Shown: piece by piece, positions 46,900-59,147 of the stretch
Layout of the letters: each line of letters begins with the position of its first letter
Position numbering within the stretch: position 1 is the stretch's first letter
Origin: Aquilaria yunnanensis
Taxonomy: Eukaryota > Streptophyta > Magnoliopsida > Malvales > Thymelaeaceae
Length of the DNA: 64,000 nt
Assembly (NCBI GenBank): GCA_039654915.1
Contig: CM077597.1
Span: 60,974,001 to 61,038,000 of the forward strand
Direction: 5' to 3'
Translations under genes and position numbers: made by a program
The notes under the pieces: generated by a model
Database searches by the model: none
What the model was told of the DNA's origin: nothing
What the model saw: only the letters and a program-made list of their open reading frames with translations

Positions 46900-48060
46900 T
46901 CAGACTTCTATTGTTGGCTTTAGAGCTTGAATCTGCCCCCACGAGTCTGGGCATTGTTTTGGAGGGCATGTGCTAATATATTTCCTACAAGAGATTGATT
47001 GATGTGGCAGGGGATTCAAACCCCGGAGCTTGCCTATATGAGGTTTTGAGGAGGAATTGGTCAAGCACCTTTTCTCACTACGTGTCATCCGATTGATGGT
47101 CTAGATATTCTTGGGCTTTTGGAAGACTAGTGCAATGGTCTTCATGATTTCCTTCAATGGGAAGGAGATGGAGGTTATGAAGTTCACATTCTTCTATTGG
47201 TTTTGGTTGTTTAACCATAATGAGGTCGTCCATGCGATGTACTGTCATGCCCCTGTCAGAGTGGCTTATAGTATTGAAGAATAAATTCATAATTGGTTGG
47301 AGGCGAATGTCCCTGTTCTTAGAGCATAGGATGTAACAGGAGAAAGTGGTGGTAAAGTGTTCGAAGCCCCCAGCTCAGGTTGTCAAAGTGAACGTGGATG
47401 CAGCATGGCAACAACAGGATAAGCAAGAGGCGATTGGCCAAGTTGGTCGGGATCATGAAGGGGCAATGCTGTTTGCCCTCTCCTATGGGTTTTCATGTGT
47501 GGGTTACCGCCCTTTGTAGTTGGAAGCATTGGCCATCTTGTGGGGTCTCAAGGAAGCTCGATCATCCTTTCAGAATTTGAACCTCAAGTATTAGTATTTG
47601 AACTCAAAAGTGTACACTTGCCTTCTCTTTTTTATTTTGAACCCATTGCCGCAGTGAGGCTCATTGCTTATGGAATTATTTTTCCACTTGCCAATTTTCA
47701 TTTCCTTGTCGTAAGATTATTGGTGTTGCCTACAATGTTACCCATATGGGTCTTCAGTTGCTTAGGAGAACATCAGGGAGGGGGGCATACTATGCCTCAT
47801 TGGCTTTGTAATGCTTTCATTGTGGATCAATAGATTGCCCTTGGTCTTTTTTTTTTCCAAAAAAATTAAGCTTCGTTATTAAAATAAATTTGGAAAATGA
47901 AACGTAGAAACTTAGCCAAGGAGGGCTATGCCTCCTTGGCTTTGTAATACTCTTATTGTGGATCAATAGATTGTCCTTGTTCTTTTTGTTTACAACAAAA
48001 ATAAGCTCTTTTATTCAAGAAATTTAGAAAATGAAACTTAGAAACTTTTCTGTACTACTA
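46900..48060 (+). pseudogene. LINE 3' end: zinc-binding and RNase H region plus tail
   Basis: In 47170-47290 the plus strand reads FFYWFWLFNHNEVVHAM, and from about 47376 it reads VVKVNVDAAW followed by GRDHEGAMLFALSYGF, a stop, then LEALAILWGLKEA. This is the RNase H (RVT_3 type) domain at the end of plant LINE ORF2. The final ~120 bases (47790-47910, ending in T/A-rich tail) are duplicated at 47927-48048. Stops make it a pseudogene. Confidence 0.65.
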
Positions 48061-48490
48061 AGTTATGAGTCTCCTTAATTAGATCTTGGATTTTGCTTCA
48101 GTACTCCTATAATAAATATTATCTGTTGGACTTGGGGAAGATATATCCCGAAACCAATTGAAGATCAAGGCGGTAGCAGCAAATAAAATAAAAGAAACCA
48201 CCACAAATTTTGCCAAAAGAGGACACGAAAAAGAGCAAAATGAAGCAATTAAAATAATAAACATGCATACATTTTACAGTAGCTAGCTAAGTAATTAGAT
48301 CAATTTGTCCATGCATCCCTAACTACTCCTTTCGTAAACCTAATCAAACAAAGGTTAGTTAGAGTTACTGAACTAAAGGAAAATTTGATGAATCCAAAAC
48401 GAGCCAACAACAGATGTACATACAGATCACAAGCAAAAAATAATAAGTTAAGTCCCGTAGAATTATCTACATATGAAAACAGGATTATGA
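48061..48490. other. Intergenic / 3' flank of the pectate lyase gene
   Basis: A/T-rich, no recognisable coding or repeat content. It should contain the 3' untranslated region of the minus-strand gene; I could not fix a poly(A) signal. Confidence 0.4.
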
Positions 48491-50247
48491 TTAGCATGGT
48501 TTGCCGATTAGGCAATTGAGAGTGCCAGCGTGGCGAGTGAGTTGTGGTACCATAGCACCGGCATAGGCCTTGATCATGAACTCGCTCGAGAATTTCTTAG
48601 CTGCGGCAGGGTTGCCAGATGGCAGAAAAAAGGCCCCATTTAGCATTACGTCCCCCTCTGATATCCATGCCCAGTTCTTCCACTGAGCCGCCGTCGCATA
48701 TTCCCTTTTTGTCACCTGATTCATGATCATATTAAACATTTTTACCTAGTTGACCACTTTCTGGATTCCTTAAATCCACTGGATGGACGTACACTAAATT
48801 TAGTAGGTTGAAACAATATTAATAATCCAAGATTAAGCAATAAATTCTATATATGATTAGATAAACATTTGATGGGCAACTAAAATATCACTGGCATAGC
48901 ATATAAATTAGAGTTACGATTATATATCTGATGCTAGGATTATATTATCTGATCGTGGTTATTATTGTCAGAACCTGTTAAACTATAGTATCTCACTTTT
49001 AATAGATTTATACCAATACTTTTTCAATTAATCACGAATTTTGATCAATGAACTTTTGCAATCCGGATCGATAACGGTACCTCAAAATGTTTAAGACTAT
49101 AGTTAATTGTTAACGCTTAGATATGTATCATGAAGGAAGTTACCTGCTTGGAGGCTGGGTTGATAGGAGCATAATAGCGGTTGCCTTGGCTGATGATGGT
49201 GGGTTGGGAGCTGCCACCTATGGCGTACATGAGCCAGTGCGTGTAGGCGTTGTTGACGACATGGACGAACCCCCACCGGACCCTGGGCATTCTCTGCACC
49301 AAGGCCTTCCCAAAATGGTTGAATGCCAGCGTTATCTGCATCTTCTGGTCATCCTTGTAGCTGTCATGAGCACCAAACAGCATCACCTCATTGTGTTGCG
49401 TGAAATGGCTGTTGGAGACGGTCACTGCTGTGGACGTCTGGATCGCGTCTATCAGCCCATCAAAGCATCTGTAGATGGACAAGTGGTCCAGCCAGATGTT
49501 GGATGCTCCAAATAAGGACACACCATCACCATCGCTCTTACCCCTCTGTCCGAAGTGTGTTACGGAATCTCGGATCATGCTGCCGGAAGCCTCCCCGATG
49601 TCGTGGATATGGACATTATGAATGATAACATTATGGATGAATTGGATCGTGATTTGAGCTCCGTATGCAATGTGCACGTTTGCCCCTCGGCCATCGATGG
49701 TCTTGTTACTAGTCATTATCAGCTCCTGCTTTAGCGTGATCACCATGCTCCTTGCGAAGATGATCCATAGGGGTCCACTCTGGATCACTGCATGGCGCAG
49801 GGTTCCGGGTTTAGGGTATACGACATCGTCATCAGAGCAGTCGGTAACCACATAGATGGGACCACCCTTCCCACCTGTGGTCCCACGGCCGAAACCTATG
49901 GCGCAGTCGGCAAGCCTGAAGCGGTTCTTAGCCCAGTTGGGGTCACAACGCCAGCACTTGTCAATTGGGTTTGTTGCTTCGCATGGCCCCTTGTTCCTGG
50001 CCTTCCGTCCCTTAAGTACCCTTCTCGTGTTGTTGTACCCCATTTCTGCGACATAGCTTTCAACATGCTGGTTGAAATGGTGAGTGACCTCCTCGGGACG
50101 CGGATGATAGGCCGCATTTATGTGCTCGACGGCTTTGGCCTGCCGCTCCTTCCAATACCCGTCGAATTCAATGATTTTAGCTCTCGTGTTAGGGATTAGG
50201 ACAGTGGAGAAAAAGAAACATAACATGATGAGAAGCGTAGCAGCCAT
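48491..50247 (-). CDS. Pectate lyase, secreted (two exons)
   Basis: Exon 1 is 50247-49144 and exon 2 is 48715-48491; the 428-base intron has GT...AG ends and falls between codons. The product is 442 residues. I chose Met at 50247 because a signal peptide follows ([15 protein letters not shown]); an in-frame Met at 50376 would add 43 residues without homology. After the signal comes a Pec_lyase_N-like segment ending NTRRVLKG, then [24 protein letters not shown], and the parallel beta-helix (PL1). Key residues are present: [23 protein letters not shown] and WLDH with DGLID (calcium site), NEVMLFG, and the catalytic RMPR. It should cleave de-esterified pectin in the cell wall, as pollen, fruit and style members do. 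It looks intact and is the only ordinary gene here. Confidence 0.93.
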
Positions 50248-51014
50248 AGGCCTTTCACTTCCTTTCTTCTTGTTTCGTACAGTTGTAGAATTGGAGGCAG
50301 AGGTCCTTGCCAAGGCTGTAAAGTTGACGACAGGATTAAAGCTAGAAAAGGACCAGAGGCGAAACAAGTGGCTCAATAGAGGGGAAAAGGCAGGCCAAAA
50401 ATAAAAATAAAAATATTACGAATTAAAAGATGGTTTGCTTAAATAATGGATAGTTCTAATTCAGACATGAAAAGAAATGGTGGGCAAGTTTTATCAGGCG
50501 AGAAACCTGGGAAGCCGATGTATTTTTTTGATGGTCCGAATCTATGCTCACGTACCCACAACTGCTTCTTTCTATGTTGGTCCAAATTCTGCAATCCCTC
50601 ACAATTAATTATTTTTTTTATTCCTTAATTATTTCTCAGAGTTATTAACGACACTGTCAAAATATCCAGCATAAATTTAAATAAAATGGTAACACGTGGA
50701 GACGGTTCACCACTATTCATCTAAAACCTCATTTGGAAATAATTTTCTTTTCGATACATGTGCAGGGAGGTTAAAGAGAACGGGACTGAAACTTAAACCT
50801 CTTTGTAACAAATCTTAATGCCACTGGTCTAAAACCTTGACCAGAAAGAGATTTTACGGTTAACTTCGAAGTTTGGAGTAATTTATTCACTTTCAAGATT
50901 AAAAATTGCTAAAGCTAAACACTAGTTTTAGATATTATTTTTTTCTAAGTACTAACTGAAGTCCTTCTTGCTCTCCAACAAGTGACCTCGACATGACTAG
51001 TGTTGTCGCAGTGC
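50248..51014. other. Upstream region of the pectate lyase gene
   Basis: 767 bases between the start codon and a Tat LTR. It is A/T-rich with taaaaataaaaataaaaat near 50400. I found no clear TATA box in the minus direction. The natural promoter lies here unless the LTR contributes. Confidence 0.4.
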
Positions 51015-51615
51015 TGATGTACTAACAGTGAGTGTCCGGTGAGGGCAGCTTGCAACAGCGAAGAAGAGAGTAAAGGGTTCCCGGAGATTTTCCAAGGGAA
51101 CCTCCAACACTCAAGTCAGGCAAAATATAGAAGAGTTTTAGAGAAGCAAGATAGAGGATGGTTGAGAGAATTAGGTTACCTTGGAGAGAAGGGCTACCTC
51201 GTGTTAATAGGACAATGGGAGATAAAGCCACTGTGTGACCCCTACGACCAAGTGGAATAAGTGTCTAATGGAATCTGGATTTTTTGGAGCCCGTACCCAG
51301 ACAAGCCCTATGCGAACAATTATTCTAACATCTAAGATTGTCACCCTGATAGTGCTTCCTGGCATATGGATGTAATGGCTTGTTTGTGAGCTTAAGAGGG
51401 ACTTCGGTGAACAAGGGCCAATGAGCCCATCCCAAGGTAAAGGGCAATCCTGCATTGTATGAGGTCCCTGTGGGCAAGGTCCCCTAAGTGAGGTCCCCAT
51501 GGACGAGGTCCCCAAAGTGAGGTACTTTGGTGATCATGCTCTGCTCCAAAGTACCTTGGCTTGACCAAGTTTCCCCTGTAAATATGACTGAAGGTATGTT
51601 AGTACCTTGGCTATC
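51015..51615 (-). repeat. 3' LTR of a third, degraded Tat element
   Basis: Starts tgatgtactaaca and ends taccttggctatca at 51615. It shares the hairpin block (gggttcccggagattttccaagggaacctcc...caagtcag) with the other Tat LTRs but is shorter (601 bp). It is followed by catgccccaagggggg, the complement of a polypurine tract. The preceding agtgc would be its target duplication, not verifiable because the other end is lost. Confidence 0.75.
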
Positions 51616-53385
51616 ACATGCCCCAAGGGGGGTCTGATGTCTTCCAAGAGTTCAAACTTTTAGTGAGGGGATCCAGGACACCACAAGTTTGGTGCTGAGA
51701 TATCGTGCTCCCGGGCAACTTCGGCCACGATCTAAACAAGGACGACCTTTGCACCCCAATCACCACGGCTGTGTGCTGATTTTAAGTGTTACGTTGGTCA
51801 TTTTGCCAAGGTACCTTTATCACTGACTAAGTTCGGGAAGAACCCGTGGTAGCTCAGTTATTACTTTTGGCCTTTCCTGAGGTTATGACCTCTGCATGTA
51901 ACCTTGGGATTGGTTTTGTGTACCTCGAATGTAGCCCATCTTTTGGTGTTTGTGACATTTCATCTATTTCTGATAGGCTTCTTAGGCATTTTCTTGGATT
52001 ACTATGCCATTATTTTGATTGGTAGCCCATCAATCATTTTAATGCACAAGCGTGATGTAGTTCACGCTTCCTTATGCCACATGCCATGCTCCTAAAGGTT
52101 CTTTTTTTTTTTTTTGAAGCATCATTTATCTTCAAAAAGGTAAAACAGTCTTTGAATACTACAATAATTGCAGCTTCTTAAGATTCTCACTTCAGGCTAT
52201 ATGTAACCCCCTCAAGAGTTACTCGCTTATCTCATTTGCTCATTCTTTTTTTTTTTTTTTCACTCTCAAGTTCTCCCTCTTTCTTTACCTCTCGTTTCTC
52301 CTTCATCAATGATTTCTTATGGCAATGCTCTCCCCTTCCAGAGCTCCGGTGGCTGTTAGAGGGTGTTTTTCAGCCACTACGCATCTTCAAGTAAATTTGA
52401 CTCTTCCATCGTCACAACAATCTTTTAACCAAAAATGGTTCCCTTCCTCCAAGGTAAGTTACCCGCTTTGTTCGAGTATGGCTTCTTATCTCCTAGCCAA
52501 AGTAAGTCAACCTGATGATGTTGCCTCTTTTCTCAAAGTCCTAGTTGGCCGTTCAAAGAATCTGTAGAAGTCTTTAAATGTGCACCCCTACTACACCACT
52601 TTGTCAAACGTCACAAAGTGGAAGAACAAGTACTTCCTCCCTTTGTACACAAACCTTTACTATAGGAGAAGGCCGAGCCGAACTACCATCCTTGGGAAAA
52701 TGAAATCACTATATTCAAGGCTTAATTGAAGGCGAGCCTCCGATGTCCTCCTCTGTTGATGTTGGTTGACTTCTGTCATTTCCATGGTATAATAGTCAAC
52801 TAACTCCCACCAATTAACTATGCCCACATTAATGCATTCCTTTGCATGTGCAGAATTTTGAAATAATGCCTGATTTTTTGGTCTTCGTGCAATACTAGAA
52901 GCTGCACCCCGAACCGAAGGGCTCCCTTTGTTACCACCTTCCTCAAGGTACCCATGGTAAGAAGTACTTGTTTTTCTATGATATGAAGGATAGCTAGGGG
53001 AACTAGCATAAGAAGTATTGTTTGATGACAATTTCGGCATCCTAGGGGATATCGGTGAACTGGTCCTCATGTCTCTTGGACACCAGTATCAAGGAACCAT
53101 TTTGGACTTTAGAGGGAAAAGAATTGAAGTTATACCAGAACTTCGACAAGTGACTCTACAAAGTATCCAAATAGGGGAGGCCAAAGAAGATAACGACTTG
53201 TTTATTTTCCCATCAAGTAAGATCAAATGATGGAGCGAGTACTTCAGTGATTGAAGGTTGTAACTGAACATGATAACAACCTAAACAAGCCTTAGCCTCC
53301 CCTACATTCCAAAGTCTGGTTCTTAGTCAAACTCCTTCGAAAGGAATATATCTTCCCTAATGTCATAAAGTGTGAGTATAGTTTC
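51616..53385 (+). pseudogene. Decayed antisense gene of the third Tat element
   Basis: Same place and strand as the gene at 16989. Around 52715-52855 the plus strand reads GLIEGEPP, then CHFHGI-like bases, then NYAHINAFLCMCRI, matching GLRYPPP...NAYCYFNAYLCMCGVF of the young protein. Near 53255 it reads LKVVTEHDNN, matching LKVVKEHV. Stops and shifts abound. 51631-52310 would be its leader, with T-runs at 52103 and 52247. The pol side is cut off by LTR K at 53386. Confidence 0.7.
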
Positions 53386-55199
53386 TGTCACAACCTAATT
53401 GACCCATGGTCTACACATTTTTATTAACATACAACTAGCTTAGTTACTCATTGTGCAGACTTGGTAGTAATGATAACAAGTGACCAGGTAGATAACCAAC
53501 ATTGAACAATTTCCTGTACAGGAAAAGTAGTATTGCTAATTAATTCATAACTTATAATCCGTTGCTCCAACTGACATGAAACTTTGTAGTCATGTTCAAT
53601 TAGCTTGTAAGAACCCTAGAAAAATACTACCATACTATTCTATATTATAAATCTAAAAGTCAATGATAGAGTCAATGCGGCTTAGATTAAGAATGTAGTT
53701 TCTGGTTTAACATATTTAGAACTCTCAGTGCACTACTGATTCTTAGTAGGACCAAAACTCCCAGATTTATTCCAGAAGCACAATCATACACAGACTTCTT
53801 TTAACATACTTCTTTAGATGAACATGCCTTACACAACATGCAACATACATAGAAGTACATACACAGAGTTGCCTACTAAGCCACCTAACAAAATAACCTC
53901 ATGGACTTTATAGTAGCACCCACCACACACATAACTGTTCAAAAATGCCAATCCACATTTAGAAACTTCACATATCAAATTCATATTGAGCAAAAGTAAG
54001 AAATGTCTCGGGTATGGTAGAGAAGTTAGTACTCGTGCAACCAAACCACTAACAACCCCTCTCAAAGGAAAGTTAGTTAAAAATTTCTTTCCCTACATTC
54101 AAAACATAAAGGGGATGAGTTCCTATAGAAACTCAGTAAGGGTTAGATACAACTAAACCTACAACCCTACAAAAACAAAAGACTACACCAAAAAGAAGCA
54201 ACGCACATAAACAAATATCATAACTAAATAAGGGGGTTAGCATATGCATACAAACAAAGAAAGGCATAGCTCACTCACACTGACACAAACAATTGTTCAA
54301 TGGCTCCAACATAGCCATAATGGCCTAGCAAAGTAACAAAAAATTTATACCAACAAACACATGAGCTTAGACCCTAAGAGCATTCAAAGGAATTGCTCAA
54401 ATGTTGGCCAAGCACTGGGGCTCTAGTCACCTCTAAGTCTTAGTTTCTTGCCACATTCACTAGATAGCTAACTAATTAAGATGCCACACCTTGCATTTGA
54501 AGGAACCTAAGAAGCCAAACTTGCATCTACACCAATCCCTAAACCCAGCACTTGCAATCACTTAGCACATGAGCTATCATCCAAGGCTGCAAATTGATTT
54601 CTAAGCTAGCATGCAATGTTCATTAATCAAGCTTAGAAAAAAATAAAATCCAACCCTTACCTATAAACATAGAAAGAATAGTCAAATTCTAATGCCTTCA
54701 AAGCCACTTTAGAAGCTTGTAACTAAAGAAATCTTTGTTCTTGGTTAATTGAGCCAAGAATTTTCTTGCCTAGCTCAAATCTATCTTCCTTTAGCTTGAA
54801 GAATGATTTGATCTCCTTTGATCCTTGTTTCAACCAAGAACAAAGCCACTCAACTAATCAAACCCCTAGTCAAGCATGCAAAGAAGCCGACAGTGACAAG
54901 TGTTCACATTTTTTGTTAAACCCCAACATCAATACTTGAGGCTTTTTGAATGATGCAAATGTGCCCTAAATTTGTAAATGTTTCACTTAAACATTGAAAT
55001 CTCATCTGATAGGCTTTTGCAAGTTTTCAATTAAACCCTTCCTGCCTAACTTATGCTCCATATAGTCCTTAATCAAAATAAGTTGCTCAATTAAGTGACT
55101 ATGTTTTTAAACTTGATAGCCCAAATTGCATTTCTTTTGTTGTTAAGGCACTTAACTAAGACACTATTGTCCTCACCTCATTAACAAAACTTGTGCAAC
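53386..55199 (-). repeat. 3' LTR of a chromovirus (K)
   Basis: Plus strand begins tgtcacaacc at 53386 and ends gtgcaaca near 55199 (minus-strand TGTTGCACAAG...GTTGTGACA). It has the shared LTR motif complement at 54105-54150 (gggatgagttcctatagaaactcagtaagg). A purine-rich stretch on the minus strand beside it (atgggaataact) could be the polypurine tract. Confidence 0.6.
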
Positions 55200-56110
55200 A
55201 AGTTATTCCCATACAAATAGACCTAGTTCTGGCTATTTCAAGGTGAGGGATGTGTTAGTTCTCCCTATCTCACAAAATCTGGTCCTCCAAATTTTCAAGC
55301 AACTTCTGAAACAACTAAAGGAATTATTTCATCATATCTTCTTCAATTTCCCAAGTAGTTTACTCATCATAATGATGTGTCCATTATACTTTCACCTTGG
55401 GTATCATTTTGCATCTCAGCCTCCTTACATCGTTAGCTAAAAACCTAAAAGGTCTTTCCTCATAACTTAAGTCACAAGCTAAGGGCACTTCATCCATAGG
55501 AATCACAAGCTTCTCATTAAGAAGGTATCTTTTGAGTATACCTATGTAGAAGACATTATGAATGTTTCCTAACACAAAAGGCAAAGCTAGCTTGTATGCT
55601 ACTTGGCCAATCTTCTTTAGACCTTCAAAGGGTCCAATGTACTTTTGGGGCTATCTTTCCCTTCTTCCCAAATCTCATTACTCTATTCATATGAGATGTT
55701 TTCAGCCAAACCCACTCTCCAAGTTGTATTTTCACCCTTTCTAGTGTTGCCCTCTAAGTTGCCTTCCTAGTAACTATCTTAGGCAGTGAAAGTCCGACCC
55801 TAAGATTTAATGCCTTTTTCAGACCTTTTCCCCTCAACTTGTTCTTCTCTCTCCTTTAATGAGCACTTTATGCAATGGTCCAGGACTCTGCACTTCAGGC
55901 ATCTAGGAATATCTTTATAACATACCTTGCTCCTATAGAACTTGCCATGTTTTTCACATAGTGGCCTTTTACCCTTCTTTGCTCTCCCTTGATTTTGCTA
56001 CCACCACTCTCTTGCTCTTTTCTGACTGCATTTCTGTAGCTTACTAGACTGCCCACATCTAGTCTAGCTTTCAATTAGTGACAAAGGTTTTTTATGTCTA
56101 CTAAAAGCTT
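55200..56110 (-). pseudogene. Chromovirus remnant: integrase C-terminus joined to gag zinc knuckle
   Basis: 55584-55384 reads PFVLGNIHNVFYIGILKRYL, then DEVPLACDLSYEERPFRFLANDVRRLR, the conserved end of chromovirus integrase leading to the chromodomain. Directly upstream (about 56000-55870) the strand reads a Cys/His cluster, LCEKHGKFYRSKVC then RCLKCRVLDHC, the gag zinc knuckle. Protease, RT, RNase H and most of integrase are deleted between them. Confidence 0.7.
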
Positions 56111-57465
56111 CTGTAATTTACTGAAAACCAATTTACAACTCATCACAAGACTTTTATGTGTTGGTCTATAAGGAAAATCCTAAGCTTTCCTTGTAAGCAT
56201 GATGGTGGCTCTACTATTACAAACAAATGGTTTGGTAGCTACACTTGAGCTACTTATAAGTCAAGTAAAGCTGTTATGGCTCTCCTAGCTGGAACCACTT
56301 TTGAGGAAAGTAAAGTATTTGAAACGATGATTGGAACCTTATTTCAACCTCACATAGCAAGAATAGGTGAGTTTAGTAGAGTTCACAAATTTTGGAGAAG
56401 GTTAAAGCACTAAATGAGATTTGGGGCCAAAATGATAAATTTGCATCCCGAAGAGCAGAGCTAGGCCCTGAGTGTTTAAAATGAGCCTTTAAAACTTAAA
56501 TTTTACTTTTAACCCAAGTTTAGTTTAAATAAGATTTGACCAAGTTTCACTATGGTTACCCAAAGGAAGGGGGTATTTTGCAACTTTTTAAATACTTTGG
56601 TGCCTTGTTGATTTTGAAGCTTATAAAGCTTGGTAAAGTCAAGGGAGGCTACCATTTCTCACCCAAACCCAAGTTCATCCTTCCTCTCTTGATTTAATCA
56701 AGAATTCTAGCTCAAAATCACAAGGTTTTGGTGAAAATTAAAGCGACCAAGGTTGCTTATGCTATAGGAAGCTTGTTCCAAGAAGAATTTCATGTTTTTG
56801 GAGCTTGGAACCATGTTCCCCACCATCCCCAAATTTGATGTAAGGAAACTTATGATTTCTTGGTGAATTCTTGTTTATTACTTGATTGGGAGCTTGCATT
56901 TTGATTAAAAGTTAATAATTGTGAGTTTTGTGCCTATGGTTTCTTGGAACTAGGAAGAACTTTATGGAACTTTGGTTCTTGAAGAAGGGTTGATTGATTT
57001 TTGCTTGTGAGTTAAAATTAAGGTAAGAGAGTTATGTTTTCAAGTTTGATTTATGCTATTGGAGTGTGATTGCTTGATGAACTCAAGTAGTTTTGGCAAT
57101 GGCATTAGTTTGTGGGTTAGCTTGATCATGGTGGACTACTAGTTTTGTGGGGCTTGGAATGATGTTATAATGCATCATAGGAATGCTTGAGATAGTTGGT
57201 TGTGGTCTTTGCAACAAGTTTTGATAGGTATGTAAAGTTTGAAGGCCATCCAAGCATGTTTAACATGTTTGGTAAGTCTTCAAAGGTTATAGCAGCAAAA
57301 TTGGAAAATTCTGGGTATCACAGTGACATGTTACTAGCACCATGAAACGTTCACATAACATTGATAACTGCAGCAACGCGTCACCACAATTATGATGGCT
57401 AAAATTTTCCAATTTTGCTAGAAGGTTCGAGGGGAGGCCTAAGGGGGTTCTTAGGGTACCTAGGG
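56111..57465 (+). repeat. LTR-like segment (L), plus orientation, ends unclear
   Basis: Its general composition follows the large LTRs (aggtaagagag near 57020, ccaattttgctagaagg near 57410). gcagcaacgcgtcaccac at 57371-57388 is a decayed copy of the CpG palindrome in solo LTR F. It is cut at 57466 by the gag-only element. No coding content seen. Confidence 0.4.
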
Positions 57466-58265
57466 TGATATGATCAAAGAAGGCACATCCATGGATGGCA
57501 AGGACCCTTGAAGATAACTAGTGAACCAATGACAAGGAAGAAGGCTAAGGAGCTCACTAGTGCACTTCAAGCTTTTGTCTCAAGCTACTTCATCGAGAAT
57601 GGACTTGAAATTTCACAAGGAGTTGCTGGAACATTCAAGGAATCATATGGAGATGATGGCCAAACTTGGTACTCAATTCTAGAGTGTCTAGACAAGTCAC
57701 AAGACAAGGAACAACAAGGGCACCCATTAAATGCACCCTTGGAGCCTACTTAAAGTGTTTCAAGGCCATTTTGCTTCTACAAGCTGGATCTTTGAGCTCT
57801 AACATTTCAAGACCTCTTTTCAACATTTAAGACGAAGTTATTAGGGCCATGGAAGTGATTCATGCCACTTAGGATAAAGGGAATTCGCTGCACCCATCAG
57901 GTGTTATAATCCTAGTTTGACTAGGTTTTCTTAAGTCTTTTGTACCTAGGTTTCCTATGTGACTTGGGCTACGAATTTTGCTGAGTCTTTTACCCTAGTT
58001 TTTGCCTATAAATAGGTGCATATTCTGGTTGTAAAAAATAGCCTTTAGATGAAATAATATTGCTACTTTGGAGAGAAATTCTCTTTTGTTCTTTGAGGAC
58101 TACCTTGGTGCACAAGTTGCTTGTGTTCTTGGTTTTCTTATACTTCTTTCTAATCACAAGTTGATTAGGGGTGGGTGTTTAAATCTAGTCTCTTTGATGT
58201 CTTGTGAAGCTTGAAAAACATTTTGGGCATGTTTATTGGTCATTATACCAAAGGGGTTTGCACCA
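57466..58265 (+). repeat. 5' LTR of the gag-only element
   Basis: Starts tgatatgatcaaag, ends gggtttgcacca before the primer site. TATA-like cctataaataggtg lies near 58006. It contains the 57508-57753 reading frame shared with the 3' LTR. Confidence 0.85.
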
Positions 58266-59147
58266 GTTGGTATCAGAGCCACAAGTTGCATCTGAAGGAC
58301 ATATCTTTGTGTTCTTGTTTCTCTTCATGTTTATTTCAATTTTTTCCAGTAATTTCATGATTTAATTCTCTATTTTAATCCTTTTTATTCTTATTTCAGG
58401 CCTATGTTCTTTGTTTCTAGCCTTGTTTCAAATCAAAACAATAAAAACAACAACAAGAAGCCAACTAGTGTTACCTTGTGTTTTCAGTTTTCATCCATTT
58501 GTTTTTTGTTGTTTCCTATCTTTTTTGTTTCATGTCCAGCCTTATTAATCTTCCTTGTTTTCATTATTTCCAGCATCCTAAGTCAAGAAAACACCAAAAA
58601 AATAAGGATCCAAGTTTAGGAAGTTTCAGTATTAAAGAGTTGTTTCAAATTGTGCATGTTTTCATAAGTTTCTTATCTTGGCCGAAAAGAAAACTAATCT
58701 TTTGTCTTTGGTAGCAAGAAACTTCAAGAAGAAAGTGTTGTAGCCACAAAACATCAAAGGAAAAATAAAAAAAGTTTAAAAAAAAGAAAAAAAACATAAA
58801 GAACAAAAAGAAAAGAAAAGAGTTGGCAAAAGAAGCTAGCACACAGTGACTTGGTTTTTGCACCCACAAGTCCTAAACCATTGTTTTGAGCCTAAAGCTT
58901 TTCTTTGTGGTTCTTGTAATCATCTATTGCAATGTCTTCCTAAAGTCTTTTAAAGCTTGTTTAGCTCACCTCTATTTTGGAGTCAAAACTGTTTTCAAGA
59001 ATTTAAGTTTTCTTGTGTGCTTTGAGGAAAGTTTTCTTAGAACTTTTGAGGGCACTTTAATAGTGATATTCTTACTAACAATTTGAGTGTTCATCTTTTG
59101 AGTGAAACACATGAGGTGAGTGTGTGAGGATCTTTGATTTCAGGAGT

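Noticed and set aside
49123..50199. Plus-strand ORFs opposite the pectate lyase exon
   Set aside because: Mirror frames of a well-supported conserved gene.
50248..50376. N-terminal extension of pectate lyase from the Met at 50376
   Set aside because: It would bury the signal peptide behind 43 residues without resemblance to the family; the Met at 50247 starts directly before the signal.
58268..58280. Met-tRNA gene fragments at the tggtatcagagc sites
   Set aside because: They are primer binding sites next to LTR ends; no cloverleaf surrounds them.
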